From contig JAUNIX010000001.1 of the NCBI GenBank assembly GCA_030523275.1, forward strand, positions 102,975-166,974: a stretch of 64,000 bases of DNA. The letters are read 5' to 3'. The stretch is from Lachnospiraceae bacterium (GTDB lineage Bacteria > Bacillota > Clostridia > Lachnospirales > Lachnospiraceae). The notes beneath the pieces are model-generated. The model saw nothing but the letters and a program-made list of their open reading frames with translations, searched no databases and was not told the DNA's origin. Below, one piece after another: positions 35,062 to 43,979 of this stretch (within the stretch, counting starts at the first letter, position 1; each line of letters starts with the position of its first letter). The translations under genes were made by a program, and so were the position numbers.

Positions 35062-36477
35062 ATGGATAGAAATTATAATAAGAGTAATGAATCAAAAGAG
35101 GGATTGATCGATATTACTGGAATCATAGATGATATGATCAAAGGTGCATTACGCATGAAATGGAGATTTCTGGCATTGATCGTCATTTGTACAGTGCTAT
35201 TTTGTGGATATCAACGTTTGACCTATTCTCCGTCTTATGTTGCATCTTCGACTTTTACGATTAGTTCTAGTATTTCTACGGAATCATCGAATACATATAT
35301 TGATAATGAATCTGCCAATCAAATGGCAAAAACATTTCCTTATATTTTAAAAAGTGGAATTTTGAAAAGTGTAGTGGCAGAAGACTTGGGATTAAAGAAA
35401 ATCCCGGGAAAGATAAGTGCAGATGTTATGGCAGATACGAACTTATTTACTTTAAGTGTCACTGCAGATGATCCGGAAATGGCGAATAAGATTTTGCAAT
35501 CTGTAGTGGAGAATTATCCATCGGTAGCGGAGTTTGTGATCGGAAGTTCCCAGTTATATTTGATGGACGAGACCGGAGTACCAACAGAACCGGATAATCC
35601 ATTTAGTTATAAACATGAGATAATGATAGGAATTTTAATAGGAATTGCATTGTGTTTTATCTTAGATCTGTTATTCTCTCTTGGCAAAAATACAGTGCGT
35701 AAGGAAGAGGATATTAAAAAGTTATTTAGTGTTAAAAGTCTTGGAATTATGCCACATGCGAAATTCAATAAACGTCGGAAAGAGGTAGAAGAATTGATTG
35801 TACTTGACAATCCAAGATTGCCAAAGAACTTCCTTGAAGCAGTGCGAACGGTACGACGTAGAATTGAGCGGGCTAGCAAGGAAAGTGGTATGAAATCCTT
35901 CCTTGTAACCAGTGCGATGCCGGGAGAAGGAAAATCTACTGTTTCTGCAAACATTGCTTTAGCATTATCGATGAAGGGATATAAAGTCATTTTAGTAGAC
36001 GCCGATCTTCGTAATCCATCGACTGCCAAGGTTCTTGGAATGAAAGAAAAAGAGATTGGATCTTTGGAAGTAATCAAGGGCGAAGCATCCATCGATGAGG
36101 CAGCACAGGCGTACAAAGATACCGGTGTTATGATTCTGGCAGGTTCTACACCAATTCAGGATACTTCCAGCGTTTTGAGTGGAAAGAATATGAGAGAATT
36201 TATTAAGGAACTGGAGAAAAGAGCTGATTTTGTTATTATTGATACACCGCCGAGTGCACTTTTGGCTGATGCGGCTATCGTAGCTCAGTATGTGGATGGA
36301 GCCGTCTTTGTCGTTCGTCAGGATTATACAGAGATAGACAGAATTTTAGATGGTATGGAAATCCTGTCAGGATCTGGCGTTACGATTAATGGATGTATTT
36401 TAAATGATGTAAGTGCATCATTGGGAGAAGCAAACCATCATTCCCATAGTTATCATACAAAAGTGGAAACTGCATAA
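35062..36477 (+). CDS. Second fused Wzz/BY-kinase
   Basis: This 471-aa paralogue of the preceding protein follows directly, with a GGAGGGGG site. It has the Wzz domain with two membrane helices (about 35-55 and 190-210), GVPTEPDNPFSYKHEI before the second helix, Walker A PGEGKSTVS, Walker A' DADLRNPS and Walker B VIIDTPPSA. The C-terminus differs from its neighbour: it is short and His/Ser-rich with one Tyr, so it lacks the tyrosine-rich tail. It may act as a regulatory partner for the first kinase, or may be a different chain-length regulator. Confidence 0.9.
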   Translation: MDRNYNKSNESKEGLIDITGIIDDMIKGALRMKWRFLALIVICTVLFCGYQRLTYSPSYVASSTFTISSSISTESSNTYIDNESANQMAKTFPYILKSGILKSVVAEDLGLKKIPGKISADVMADTNLFTLSVTADDPEMANKILQSVVENYPSVAEFVIGSSQLYLMDETGVPTEPDNPFSYKHEIMIGILIGIALCFILDLLFSLGKNTVRKEEDIKKLFSVKSLGIMPHAKFNKRRKEVEELIVLDNPRLPKNFLEAVRTVRRRIERASKESGMKSFLVTSAMPGEGKSTVSANIALALSMKGYKVILVDADLRNPSTAKVLGMKEKEIGSLEVIKGEASIDEAAQAYKDTGVMILAGSTPIQDTSSVLSGKNMREFIKELEKRADFVIIDTPPSALLADAAIVAQYVDGAVFVVRQDYTEIDRILDGMEILSGSGVTINGCILNDVSASLGEANHHSHSYHTKVETA

Positions 36478-36490
36478 TATTTTTTATAAA

Positions 36491-36526
36491 GCCAACGTTG
36501 AGGAGTCTTCAATGTTGGCTTTTTTT
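36491..36526 (+). terminator. Terminator after the kinase operon
   Basis: GCCAACGTTGA (36491-36501) pairs with TCAATGTTGGC (36509-36519), with one G-U pair, across a 7-base loop, followed by seven T residues. It is a strong terminator 14 bp after the stop. Confidence 0.92.
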
Positions 36527-36627
36527 CAGTAAATCTTAAGAATTATTTCCATTATGAATTGCTATAAAATATTATAATAAAAATAACAGAAGACAAACGG
36601 GAAGCAATGAATAAAAGGAGAGAAATA

Positions 36628-38247
36628 ATGAAAAAATCAAGATTAGTGATTACGTATTGTTTGGTCATTAGTTGGGGACTGATTTTAGGCTATATGACTG
36701 CAATCAGAAGCGAATTGAGTATTTTTTGGCTATGGATTTTGGATAATGGATAATGGGATAATGGTATATTAGCTGTTTTGAGTTTGGTTTTGCTGATTTT
36801 TTTACTAGCGAAAACGGGTCAGATGAAGAATTTGTTAGGAGTATTCGGTGGGGCAATTTCCATTGGTCATAAAATGATTCCTAGTATCCATCTTTTCTTG
36901 ACGGTGGGAGAACATGAATATTCGTTTCTTATGTCTGCAGTTTTTGATTTTGTTCTTATGAGCCTTATTTTTTATATTTTTGGATCGGTGGTAGTATTTT
37001 GTTTAAGAGAAAGAAAAACGACAATATTTTTGTATAGTTTGTTTGCTGTGTTTTTCATGTTTTGTTTGATGTTAAGTGGCTGTGACAGGACAGAGAAACC
37101 AGATGGGAACACGGAAACAGAGATAAAACAAACATCGGGGGCGTTTACCTATCATGCTTATGTTTCTAGTAATCAAAAGGAATGTTGGATTTACAAGATT
37201 GATGTTAATACAAAGAAGAATACAGATAAATTAGGTATTCCTGAACAGTTAAATGATTATAAAGTGACGCGTCTAGGTGCACAGGCACCGGATGATGAGG
37301 AATTTTATAACAATATTTTTGGTATTACAGTAGAACGAGCCCATGATGTTGATGGATATTCAAGTGAATTAAAAAATATAAAAACAATGGAAATTCCAAA
37401 CACAGTGACAAAGATTTCACGGGCATGTTTTAGTGGTATGAACAATTTACGCCAGATAACGATTCCTGATCATGTGACGAAGATAGAAGAAGAATTATTT
37501 TATGGTTGCGATAAATTGACAACAGTGGTACTTCCAGAAGATTTATCGACGATAAATCCGGTCGCTTTTAGTGATTGTTTATCTTTAACAAACATCAAAA
37601 TTTCTGCAAATAGTAAAAATTATAAAGTTGTAGATGGGATGTTATTATCCAAGAAAAAGAATGAACTCGTATTTGTGGCAGGGGATGACAAAAAAGTAGT
37701 GATTCCGGAAGGTACAAAAGCAATTTTGTATCAAGCATTTTTAAATAGTCAGGCGAATGAGGTAGAAATACCAGCTTCAGTGGAACTGATAGAACAATAT
37801 GCACTGGAAAATAAAAAAATACATTCGGTTACCGTTTCAGAGAATAGCAAGTATTTTGCAAAATCGGGTAGATGTATTTATGATAAAAGAAATCATAGTC
37901 TGGATGTTGGAATTCCAGATGCAAAAGGACATTTACGTATCTGTGAAAAAGTCGAAAGAATGGATGAAAATTATAGTATTGCCGGTTATTCTGTAAAGAC
38001 CGTGGAATTTCCAGAAAACTTGAAAACGGTGATCAATTCTGGCTTACATGTTAGTCGGATAGATACCTTGGAAAAAGCAACATTTCTTGGAAAGAAACCG
38101 CCAAAAGTCACAAACGATATGGATGGCTATGCATCGTTGCCTGTCTTTACCGATGTCTATGTTCCGAAACAATCATTGAAGCGATATAAAAAATTGTACG
38201 AAGAACAGTATTGCCTGGATTATGTGGATCATTGGTATACGTTTTAG
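36628..38247 (+). pseudogene. BspA-like leucine-rich-repeat membrane protein, interrupted near the start
   Basis: The frame begins at the ATG at 36628 with an AAAGGAG site and encodes a membrane helix (VITYCLVISWGLILGYMTA). A TAA at 36751 stops it after 41 codons, but the same frame stays open from 36754 to 38247. Just before and after the stop lies a tandem repeat of GGATAAT units (36741-36764), which can slip during replication. The open part has about three membrane helices, then LMLSGCDR, then BspA-type leucine-rich repeats (KISRACFSGMNNLRQITIP, KIEEELFYGCDKLTTVVLP, TINPVAFSDCLSLTNIKIS). These normally bind surfaces or proteins outside the cell. Whether any protein is made is unclear; a TTG at 36778 could restart translation. 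Confidence 0.6.
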
Positions 38248-38254
38248 AGCAAAG

Positions 38255-39136
38255 TTATTTTTGCCGGTAGTATTTTGCAGGTGTACATCCCATAATCTGT
38301 TTAAATGTAGATATAAAATTACTGGTCTGATGATAACCAACGGCCTTAGCTGTCTCGGAGACAGAGTAACCGCTATGTAAATATTCCAGGCTCTTTTGAA
38401 TACGATACTGTTTTAAAAAAGCATGAGGGGTTGTCTGCAGGTAGTTGCGAAAGATTCGGCAACATTCACCAGTACTGATGTATGCGGTGGCAGCAATCTC
38501 TTTTAGCTTGATATCTTCTGAATAGTTTTCGTAGATATAGGTGAGCATATCTTGCAAGCGTTGTTGTCTGGTAAAGTTGATGGGTGAATATTCCAGTTCG
38601 GAAGAAGCATGTTCAATCAGGGTTTTCCATAAATCTACTAGTATCACGCAGATAGAATATTCATTTCTTTTTAATTTATGTGTAGCAAATAGATAATCCA
38701 ACTTGAAAAGTTGGGAAAGAATTTCTTGCTGCCATGGAAGATCTGATTTTAATAGGACGGCAGAAAGTTTTCCCTTAGTAGCATATGGCAAAACAAAATC
38801 CTGTTCCATCCGACTACCTGGAAAAAAGGACAGGATGCGCCAGGGGAAATTCAAACTGCTATATGTTCCATCGTCACTCATTTCAATAACAGCGTGAATC
38901 AGTCCGCTGCTGATATAAATACCCTCACCCTTTTGCAGACAATATTGTTTGTTCCCCACCTGTATCGTAATAGAGCCATTGGTCACAAAGGTAAATTGTA
39001 ATTCGTCATGCCAATGATAATCACGCAGCCATCTGCCTGTTGGCAACATTCCATACCGATTTACCTGATAGATTTCAACGGGAAAACTACTATCTTTGTA
39101 ATGATTGATCTCATGATATTTTTTATTTGTATTCAT
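38255..39136 (-). CDS. AraC-family transcriptional regulator
   Basis: The ATG at 39136 (AGGTG site) gives 293 aa; an ATG at 39178 would add 14 residues. The N-terminal cupin (DYHWHDELQFTFVTNGSITIQVGNKQY) should bind a small ligand, and the C-terminal 100 residues hold two helix-turn-helix motifs (LKEIAATAYISTGECCRIFRN, VSETAKAVGYHQTSNFISTFK). It is divergent from a MATE transporter, with 107 bp between their starts, and probably controls it. Confidence 0.9.
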   Translation of the reverse strand: MNTNKKYHEINHYKDSSFPVEIYQVNRYGMLPTGRWLRDYHWHDELQFTFVTNGSITIQVGNKQYCLQKGEGIYISSGLIHAVIEMSDDGTYSSLNFPWRILSFFPGSRMEQDFVLPYATKGKLSAVLLKSDLPWQQEILSQLFKLDYLFATHKLKRNEYSICVILVDLWKTLIEHASSELEYSPINFTRQQRLQDMLTYIYENYSEDIKLKEIAATAYISTGECCRIFRNYLQTTPHAFLKQYRIQKSLEYLHSGYSVSETAKAVGYHQTSNFISTFKQIMGCTPAKYYRQK

Positions 39137-39243
39137 AATAACACCTGTTAAGAATTTGATATTTTTTGTCTGCTTCATTGTACCATGAATGATATGGTTA
39201 TGCTATAATTTGGGACAAAATATATGGTGTTAGAGGTTGAATT

Positions 39244-40593
39244 ATGGAGAGAAAATTTGAAACTGAGCCTATATCAAAGCTAGTGTGCAAACTTGGTTTT
39301 CCAGCAATGTTTGCGCAATTTTTTAATATTTTATATAGTATGGTCGACAGAATGTTTGTTGGTCATATTGCGAAGACGGGGAGTTTGGCATTAGCTGGTA
39401 TTGGGATCTGTGCACCAGCTTTGACTGCGATCACAGCATTTGCCTCTTTGATTGGGATTGGCGGTGCATCACTGATGAGCATGTCGATTGGAAATAAGAA
39501 TCGAGAAAAGGCACAAACAGTCATCAACAATGCTTTTTTGATGTTGAGTGTTTTATCCGTGCTAACAACGGTTGTGACAATCATTTTAACCAGACCAATG
39601 CTTTTGGGACTTGGATGCAGCGAGGCAATGTACCCCTATGCAAGCCGATATTTTCGAATCTATGTGTTGGGGACGTTTGCTGTGCTGTTGGGAAACGGGA
39701 TGAATCAATTTATTCTTGCGCAGGGATTTGCGAAACAGGGGATGTTTTCCGTGATGATCGGTGCGGTGATCAATATGATGTTAGATCCAATCTTTATTTA
39801 TGGATTTCATATGGGAATTGCTGGGGCAGCAATTGCGACTGTTGTATCGCAAATATGTGTATGTATCTATGTACTATGTTTTTTACATAAAAAAGATAAA
39901 TGTATTCATATTGGTTTCGGTCGCTATGAATATACGACTATGAAACAAATATTAAAGATTGGTTGTTTACCATTTTTGATTATGTTACTGGACAATTTAC
40001 TGGTTATACTTCTCAATGCTACTTTAAGAAATTATGGCGGGAGTGATTTTGGTGATCAGTATATTGCTTGCGCGGCTGTCGTGCAAAGCTTTATGACATT
40101 GGTATTTTACCCGGCACAGGGCATTACGACAGGATGTGGCACATTATATAGTTATCATTATGGTGCTGGAAATATCGATAAAGTGATGGAGGTATTTCGG
40201 TATGTTTTTTGGCTATGTGCAGGTTATATGCTCTTACTTTGCTTTCTAGTGCAATTAAAGCCGGAAATATTTGCAGGCATCTTTTTTCGTGATGCAAAAA
40301 ATATTAAATCAACTGCCTCTTTTCTACAAAAGTATACGTTTGGTTTATTGGGCGTTGCTGTCCAATATGCGTTTGTAGATGGACTAACGGCAATGGGACA
40401 GATCAAATATGCATTGCCGATTTCATTTTTCCGCAAAGGTTTGTATATCGCGTGCGTGTTTGCATTGCCATATTTCTTTTCACTGGAGGATGTTTTTTGG
40501 TCAGAAAGTATTTCAGATTTGATCGGTGCAACAGTGACACTTGTCGTTTTTATCCTTTGGGTTGTACCGAGAATGAGGAGTGAGATGGCATAG
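39244..40593 (+). CDS. MATE-family efflux transporter
   Basis: This 449-aa protein has about twelve hydrophobic segments and MATE signatures: PISKLVCKLGFPAMFAQFF at the start, VDRMFVGHIAKTGSLALAGI, and AQGFAKQGMFSVMIGAVINM with DPIFIYGFHMGIAGAAIATV. Such proteins export drugs or metabolites using sodium or proton gradients. It is divergently transcribed from an AraC regulator. Cargo is unknown. Confidence 0.92.
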   Translation: MERKFETEPISKLVCKLGFPAMFAQFFNILYSMVDRMFVGHIAKTGSLALAGIGICAPALTAITAFASLIGIGGASLMSMSIGNKNREKAQTVINNAFLMLSVLSVLTTVVTIILTRPMLLGLGCSEAMYPYASRYFRIYVLGTFAVLLGNGMNQFILAQGFAKQGMFSVMIGAVINMMLDPIFIYGFHMGIAGAAIATVVSQICVCIYVLCFLHKKDKCIHIGFGRYEYTTMKQILKIGCLPFLIMLLDNLLVILLNATLRNYGGSDFGDQYIACAAVVQSFMTLVFYPAQGITTGCGTLYSYHYGAGNIDKVMEVFRYVFWLCAGYMLLLCFLVQLKPEIFAGIFFRDAKNIKSTASFLQKYTFGLLGVAVQYAFVDGLTAMGQIKYALPISFFRKGLYIACVFALPYFFSLEDVFWSESISDLIGATVTLVVFILWVVPRMRSEMA

Positions 40594-40680
40594 ATACAAA
40601 TAAAAATTTGTTTACATGAGTTTTTGACCAGAGAAACACTTTGTTGTTTTTTCATATCATAAAAGAAAAAGGATTTTTCT

Positions 40681-41325
40681 ATGAATGAATTTGAGCAAAC
40701 GTATCCGTTTCAAAATTTTCCATTGCCATATGCGTACAATGCCTTAGAGCCTTATATTGATGAAAAAACAATGCATTTACACCATGATAAACATTTGCAG
40801 ACATATATCGACAATTTGAACAAAGCACTTGCTGATTATCCACAATTCCATTCGTGGACGTTGGAGGATTTGTTGCGAAATATTGATTTTCTGCCATCAG
40901 AAATTCAGACACCGGTTTGGCGAAATGCAGGAGGTGTCTACAATCATCAATTATTTTTTAAAACATTAAAGCCGGCTGGAGAGGAAGCTACCTCGTTAGC
41001 ATCTGCCCAACCGATGGTTGCTTCCTTTGGTGGCATGGCTGCGTTCAAAGATCAGATGACAGAAGCGGCATTATCGGTTTTTGGTTCGGGATATGCGTGG
41101 CTGGTAATGGACCCGCAAAAGAAATTATCGATTATTACGACAGCCAATCAGGATACCCCGATTGCAATGTCTCTCTATCCGTTGCTTCCGCTTGACGTTT
41201 GGGAACATGCTTATTACCTGAAATATTACAATGTCAGAGCAGATTATATTAAGAATTGGTTTTCGATTATTAATTGGCAGGAGGTAGCAAAAAGATATAC
41301 AGAAAATGGAGGAAATCAATCATAA
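40681..41325 (+). CDS. Iron/manganese superoxide dismutase
   Basis: This 214-aa enzyme converts superoxide to oxygen and hydrogen peroxide in the cytoplasm. The metal ligands are visible: His in EKTMHLHHDKH, His in GGVYNHQLFF (usually GGHxNH), and Asp and His in PLDVWEHAYYLKY. The length is normal. No neighbour shares its function; it is followed by the Bce resistance module. The choice of iron or manganese cannot be called from sequence alone. Confidence 0.92.
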   Translation: MNEFEQTYPFQNFPLPYAYNALEPYIDEKTMHLHHDKHLQTYIDNLNKALADYPQFHSWTLEDLLRNIDFLPSEIQTPVWRNAGGVYNHQLFFKTLKPAGEEATSLASAQPMVASFGGMAAFKDQMTEAALSVFGSGYAWLVMDPQKKLSIITTANQDTPIAMSLYPLLPLDVWEHAYYLKYYNVRADYIKNWFSIINWQEVAKRYTENGGNQS

Positions 41326-41339
41326 AATTCTTATAACAG

Positions 41340-41353
41340 TTACATTATTGTAA
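41340..41353 (+). promoter_or_regulatory. BceR-type operator upstream of the two-component genes
   Basis: TTACA-TTAT-TGTAA fits the known BceR consensus TNACA-N4-TGTAA exactly. It lies 24 bp upstream of a TATAAT at 41377-41382 and about 60 bp before the response-regulator start, as expected for an activator site. Confidence 0.75.
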
Positions 41354-41414
41354 GATGACAGTCGTGCATCTCATGGTATAATATCGACAGATAGGATATC
41401 GGAGGTGCATTTTT

Positions 41415-42083
41415 ATGTATAAAATTATGATTGTGGAAGATGATCAGGCGATTTGCCAGGAATTAAAAGAGTTGTTAGAGACATCTGGTTATACAACGGA
41501 AATACTGACTGATTTTGAGCGGTCGGAGGAGATGATTGTAAATTCACAGGCAGATTTGATCTTGCTTGATATTAATATTCCGGGCTTAAATGGAGAAATG
41601 CTTTTAAGACAAATTAGGAAAAAAATAGAAATTCCCGTTATTATGGTGACGAGTCGGACTTCGGAAGTCGATGAAGTATTATCGATGAGTTATGGCGCAG
41701 ATGATTACATTACCAAACCGTATAATCCGACAATATTGTTGTTAAGGGTTGCTGCAATCTTAAAGCGGGTCAGCCGAAATGGAAGTGAAAATAATGAAAA
41801 ATATAAAAGTTTCTATGTAAATTCAGCTAGAGGTGTTCTAAGTGATGGTGACATTGAAATTTTGCTGACAAAGAATGAAATGATTATTTTTCAGACTCTT
41901 TTGCAAAAACAAGGAAATATCGTATCAAGAGATGAATTGATGACAAATCTCTGGGATAATCATGAATTTATTAATGATAATGCTTTGACCGTAAATATCA
42001 GTCGATTACGTGCAAAATTGGCATCGGCAGGATTTCCAGATGCGATCGAGACAAAGAAAAGACAGGGGTACATTTTATTATGA
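41415..42083 (+). CDS. bceR: Response regulator, OmpR family (BceR-like)
   Basis: This 222-aa protein has a receiver domain (MIVEDDQAI acidic pocket, LILLDINIPGLNGE with the phosphorylated Asp, and ITKPYNP with the conserved Lys) and a winged-helix DNA-binding domain (FQTLLQKQGNIVSRDELMTNLWDN, TVNISRLRAKL). It overlaps the kinase gene by four bases. With the kinase and ABC pair it forms a standard Bce module that responds to cell-wall-active peptides. A candidate operator lies upstream of it and another upstream of the transporter. Confidence 0.94.
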   Translation: MYKIMIVEDDQAICQELKELLETSGYTTEILTDFERSEEMIVNSQADLILLDINIPGLNGEMLLRQIRKKIEIPVIMVTSRTSEVDEVLSMSYGADDYITKPYNPTILLLRVAAILKRVSRNGSENNEKYKSFYVNSARGVLSDGDIEILLTKNEMIIFQTLLQKQGNIVSRDELMTNLWDNHEFINDNALTVNISRLRAKLASAGFPDAIETKKRQGYILL

Positions 42084-43111
42084 ATGTGAAACATTATTTG
42101 CAAGATAAAGGAATTTCTTTCTTACTGGCAGTATTTTATTTCGTTTTTATGGTTGGATTGCTTTTCATTTTTCAAGTGAATCGACAATTGATCATCATGC
42201 TGGCCGTTTTATTTTTGTTAGCTTTCATTGTCGGTTTTTTGTGGGATTTTATGCGCAAAAAGCGGTTTTATGATGAGTTGGAGAGAAATCTTGCTTATTT
42301 AGATCAAAAATATTTGGTTTTAGAAATGTTGTATCAGCCTTCTTTTTATGAGGGGGAGCTGCTATGGCAGACGTTATATGAGTGCAATAAATCCATGTGT
42401 GAAACAGTGGGTGATTATAAAAGGAATGTGGAGGATTTCAAAAATTATATTGAAACATGGGTGCATGAGGTAAAACTTCCGCTTGCCAGTTTGGAATTAA
42501 TGATTCACAATCATGGGGGTGAGTTGGCTGGAAAATACAAAGAGCAATTACGACGCATGGATCAATATACGGATCAGGTGCTATATTACGTGCGTTCAGA
42601 GCACACCGAAAATGATTTCTTGCTAAAAGAGACAGATTTAAAAAAGGTGATTACAAAGGTGGCTTTAAAATATCGAGAAGATTTATTGATGCATCAAATT
42701 GATTTTCGAATGGATGAGATAGAGCAGTCGGTATTGACAGATGGAAAATGGCTTGAATTTATATTGGGACAGATTGTATGGAATAGTATCAAATATAGAG
42801 CACAAAGAGAGAATTCTTATATTCAGTTTTCGGTAACAGAAGATAGGGATAAGATTATACTGAGTGTCTATGATAATGGGATTGGAATCCCGGCAAGTGA
42901 TCTGGCAAATGTATTTAAGAAATCTTTCACCGGCGAAAATGGGCGTCAATATGCGAAATCAACCGGAATGGGGCTTTATATTGTAAAGAAGCTCTGTGAT
43001 AATCTTGGGCATCGGGTGAAAATACAGTCAGAACAGGGAAAATATACGAATGTACAGATTATGTTTGCGAAAAATGATTATTTTTTGCGTAATTTAGAAC
43101 GTGACAAATAA
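42080..43111 (+). CDS. bceS: Intramembrane-sensing histidine kinase (BceS-like)
   Basis: This 343-aa kinase has two close membrane helices (about residues 12-32 and 36-56) with almost no outside loop, the sign that it senses through its transporter. The phosphorylated His lies in NYIETWVHEVKLPLAS, and the ATPase domain has QIVWNSIKYRA, SVYDNGIGIP and STGMGLYIVKKLC. The order kinase-transporter with a shared operator fits a Bce system. Confidence 0.94.
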   Translation: MNVKHYLQDKGISFLLAVFYFVFMVGLLFIFQVNRQLIIMLAVLFLLAFIVGFLWDFMRKKRFYDELERNLAYLDQKYLVLEMLYQPSFYEGELLWQTLYECNKSMCETVGDYKRNVEDFKNYIETWVHEVKLPLASLELMIHNHGGELAGKYKEQLRRMDQYTDQVLYYVRSEHTENDFLLKETDLKKVITKVALKYREDLLMHQIDFRMDEIEQSVLTDGKWLEFILGQIVWNSIKYRAQRENSYIQFSVTEDRDKIILSVYDNGIGIPASDLANVFKKSFTGENGRQYAKSTGMGLYIVKKLCDNLGHRVKIQSEQGKYTNVQIMFAKNDYFLRNLERDK

Positions 43112-43123
43112 AGAATGGTAAGC

Positions 43124-43137
43124 TTTCAAAATTGTAA
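43124..43137 (+). promoter_or_regulatory. Near-match BceR operator upstream of the ABC transporter
   Basis: TTTCA-AAAT-TGTAA differs from TNACA-N4-TGTAA at one position. It lies 43 bp before a TACAAT box at 43181-43186, which lacks a good -35, as expected when an activator is needed. Confidence 0.55.
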
Positions 43138-43214
43138 GGTTTCGTAACGTTAGACGCACGACTGGAGTATGAAAAAGAGATACAATGCTTTCATAGAAAG
43201 GAGATTTGAACATT

Positions 43215-43979
43215 ATGAAATCAATATTAAAATTAGAACAAATTGAAAAATATTATGGAAGTAGGTCGAATCTTACCAAAGCAATCGATTCCATTTCGTT
43301 TGATGTAGAAAAGTCAGAATTTGTTGCGATTATGGGGGCATCCGGAAGCGGTAAGACAACACTATTAAATTGTATTTCGACAATCGATCGGGTAACATCC
43401 GGACATATTTTTGTTGATGGGATTGACGTCACAAAGTTAAAAGGAAACGATTTAAACCGTTTTCGTCGTGAACAGTTGGGATTTATCTTTCAGGATTTTA
43501 ATCTTTTAGATACGCTTACCGCTTATGAAAACATTGCATTGGCATTGTCGATTCAAAATACACCGGCAAAGGAAATTCGTGGCCGCGTACAGGAGGCAGC
43601 AGAGCAGCTTGGCATTGAGGATGTATTGGACAAATATCCATATCAAATGTCAGGTGGACAGAAACAGCGGGTGGCGTCCGCAAGAGCAATTATTACCAAT
43701 CCTAAGTTGGTATTAGCAGATGAACCAACAGGCGCTTTGGATTCAAAATCGGCGAGAATGTTATTAGAGAGTTTTGAAAATCTTAATTGGAATGGAGCGA
43801 CAATTTTGATGGTTACGCATGATTCCTTCACAGCAAGTTATGCTTCCCGTGTGATTTTTATTAAAGATGGGAAAGTTTTCCATGAACTCAGACGTGGAAC
43901 AGATTCAAGAAAACAGTTCTTTGACAAAATCATAGACGTAGTCACATTATTGGGAGGAGATGTTAGCGATGCTCTTTAA
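43215..43979 (+). CDS. bceA: ABC transporter ATP-binding protein (BceA-like)
   Basis: This 254-aa ATPase is started at the ATG at 43215 (AAAGGAG site) rather than the TTG at 43206. It has Walker A GASGSGKTT, Q-loop FIFQDFNLLD, signature MSGGQKQRVASARAI, Walker B LVLADEPTGALDS and the H-loop VTHDS. It overlaps the permease start by 11 bp. Such pairs remove bacitracin-like or lantibiotic peptides from their lipid targets. Confidence 0.95.
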   Translation: MKSILKLEQIEKYYGSRSNLTKAIDSISFDVEKSEFVAIMGASGSGKTTLLNCISTIDRVTSGHIFVDGIDVTKLKGNDLNRFRREQLGFIFQDFNLLDTLTAYENIALALSIQNTPAKEIRGRVQEAAEQLGIEDVLDKYPYQMSGGQKQRVASARAIITNPKLVLADEPTGALDSKSARMLLESFENLNWNGATILMVTHDSFTASYASRVIFIKDGKVFHELRRGTDSRKQFFDKIIDVVTLLGGDVSDAL

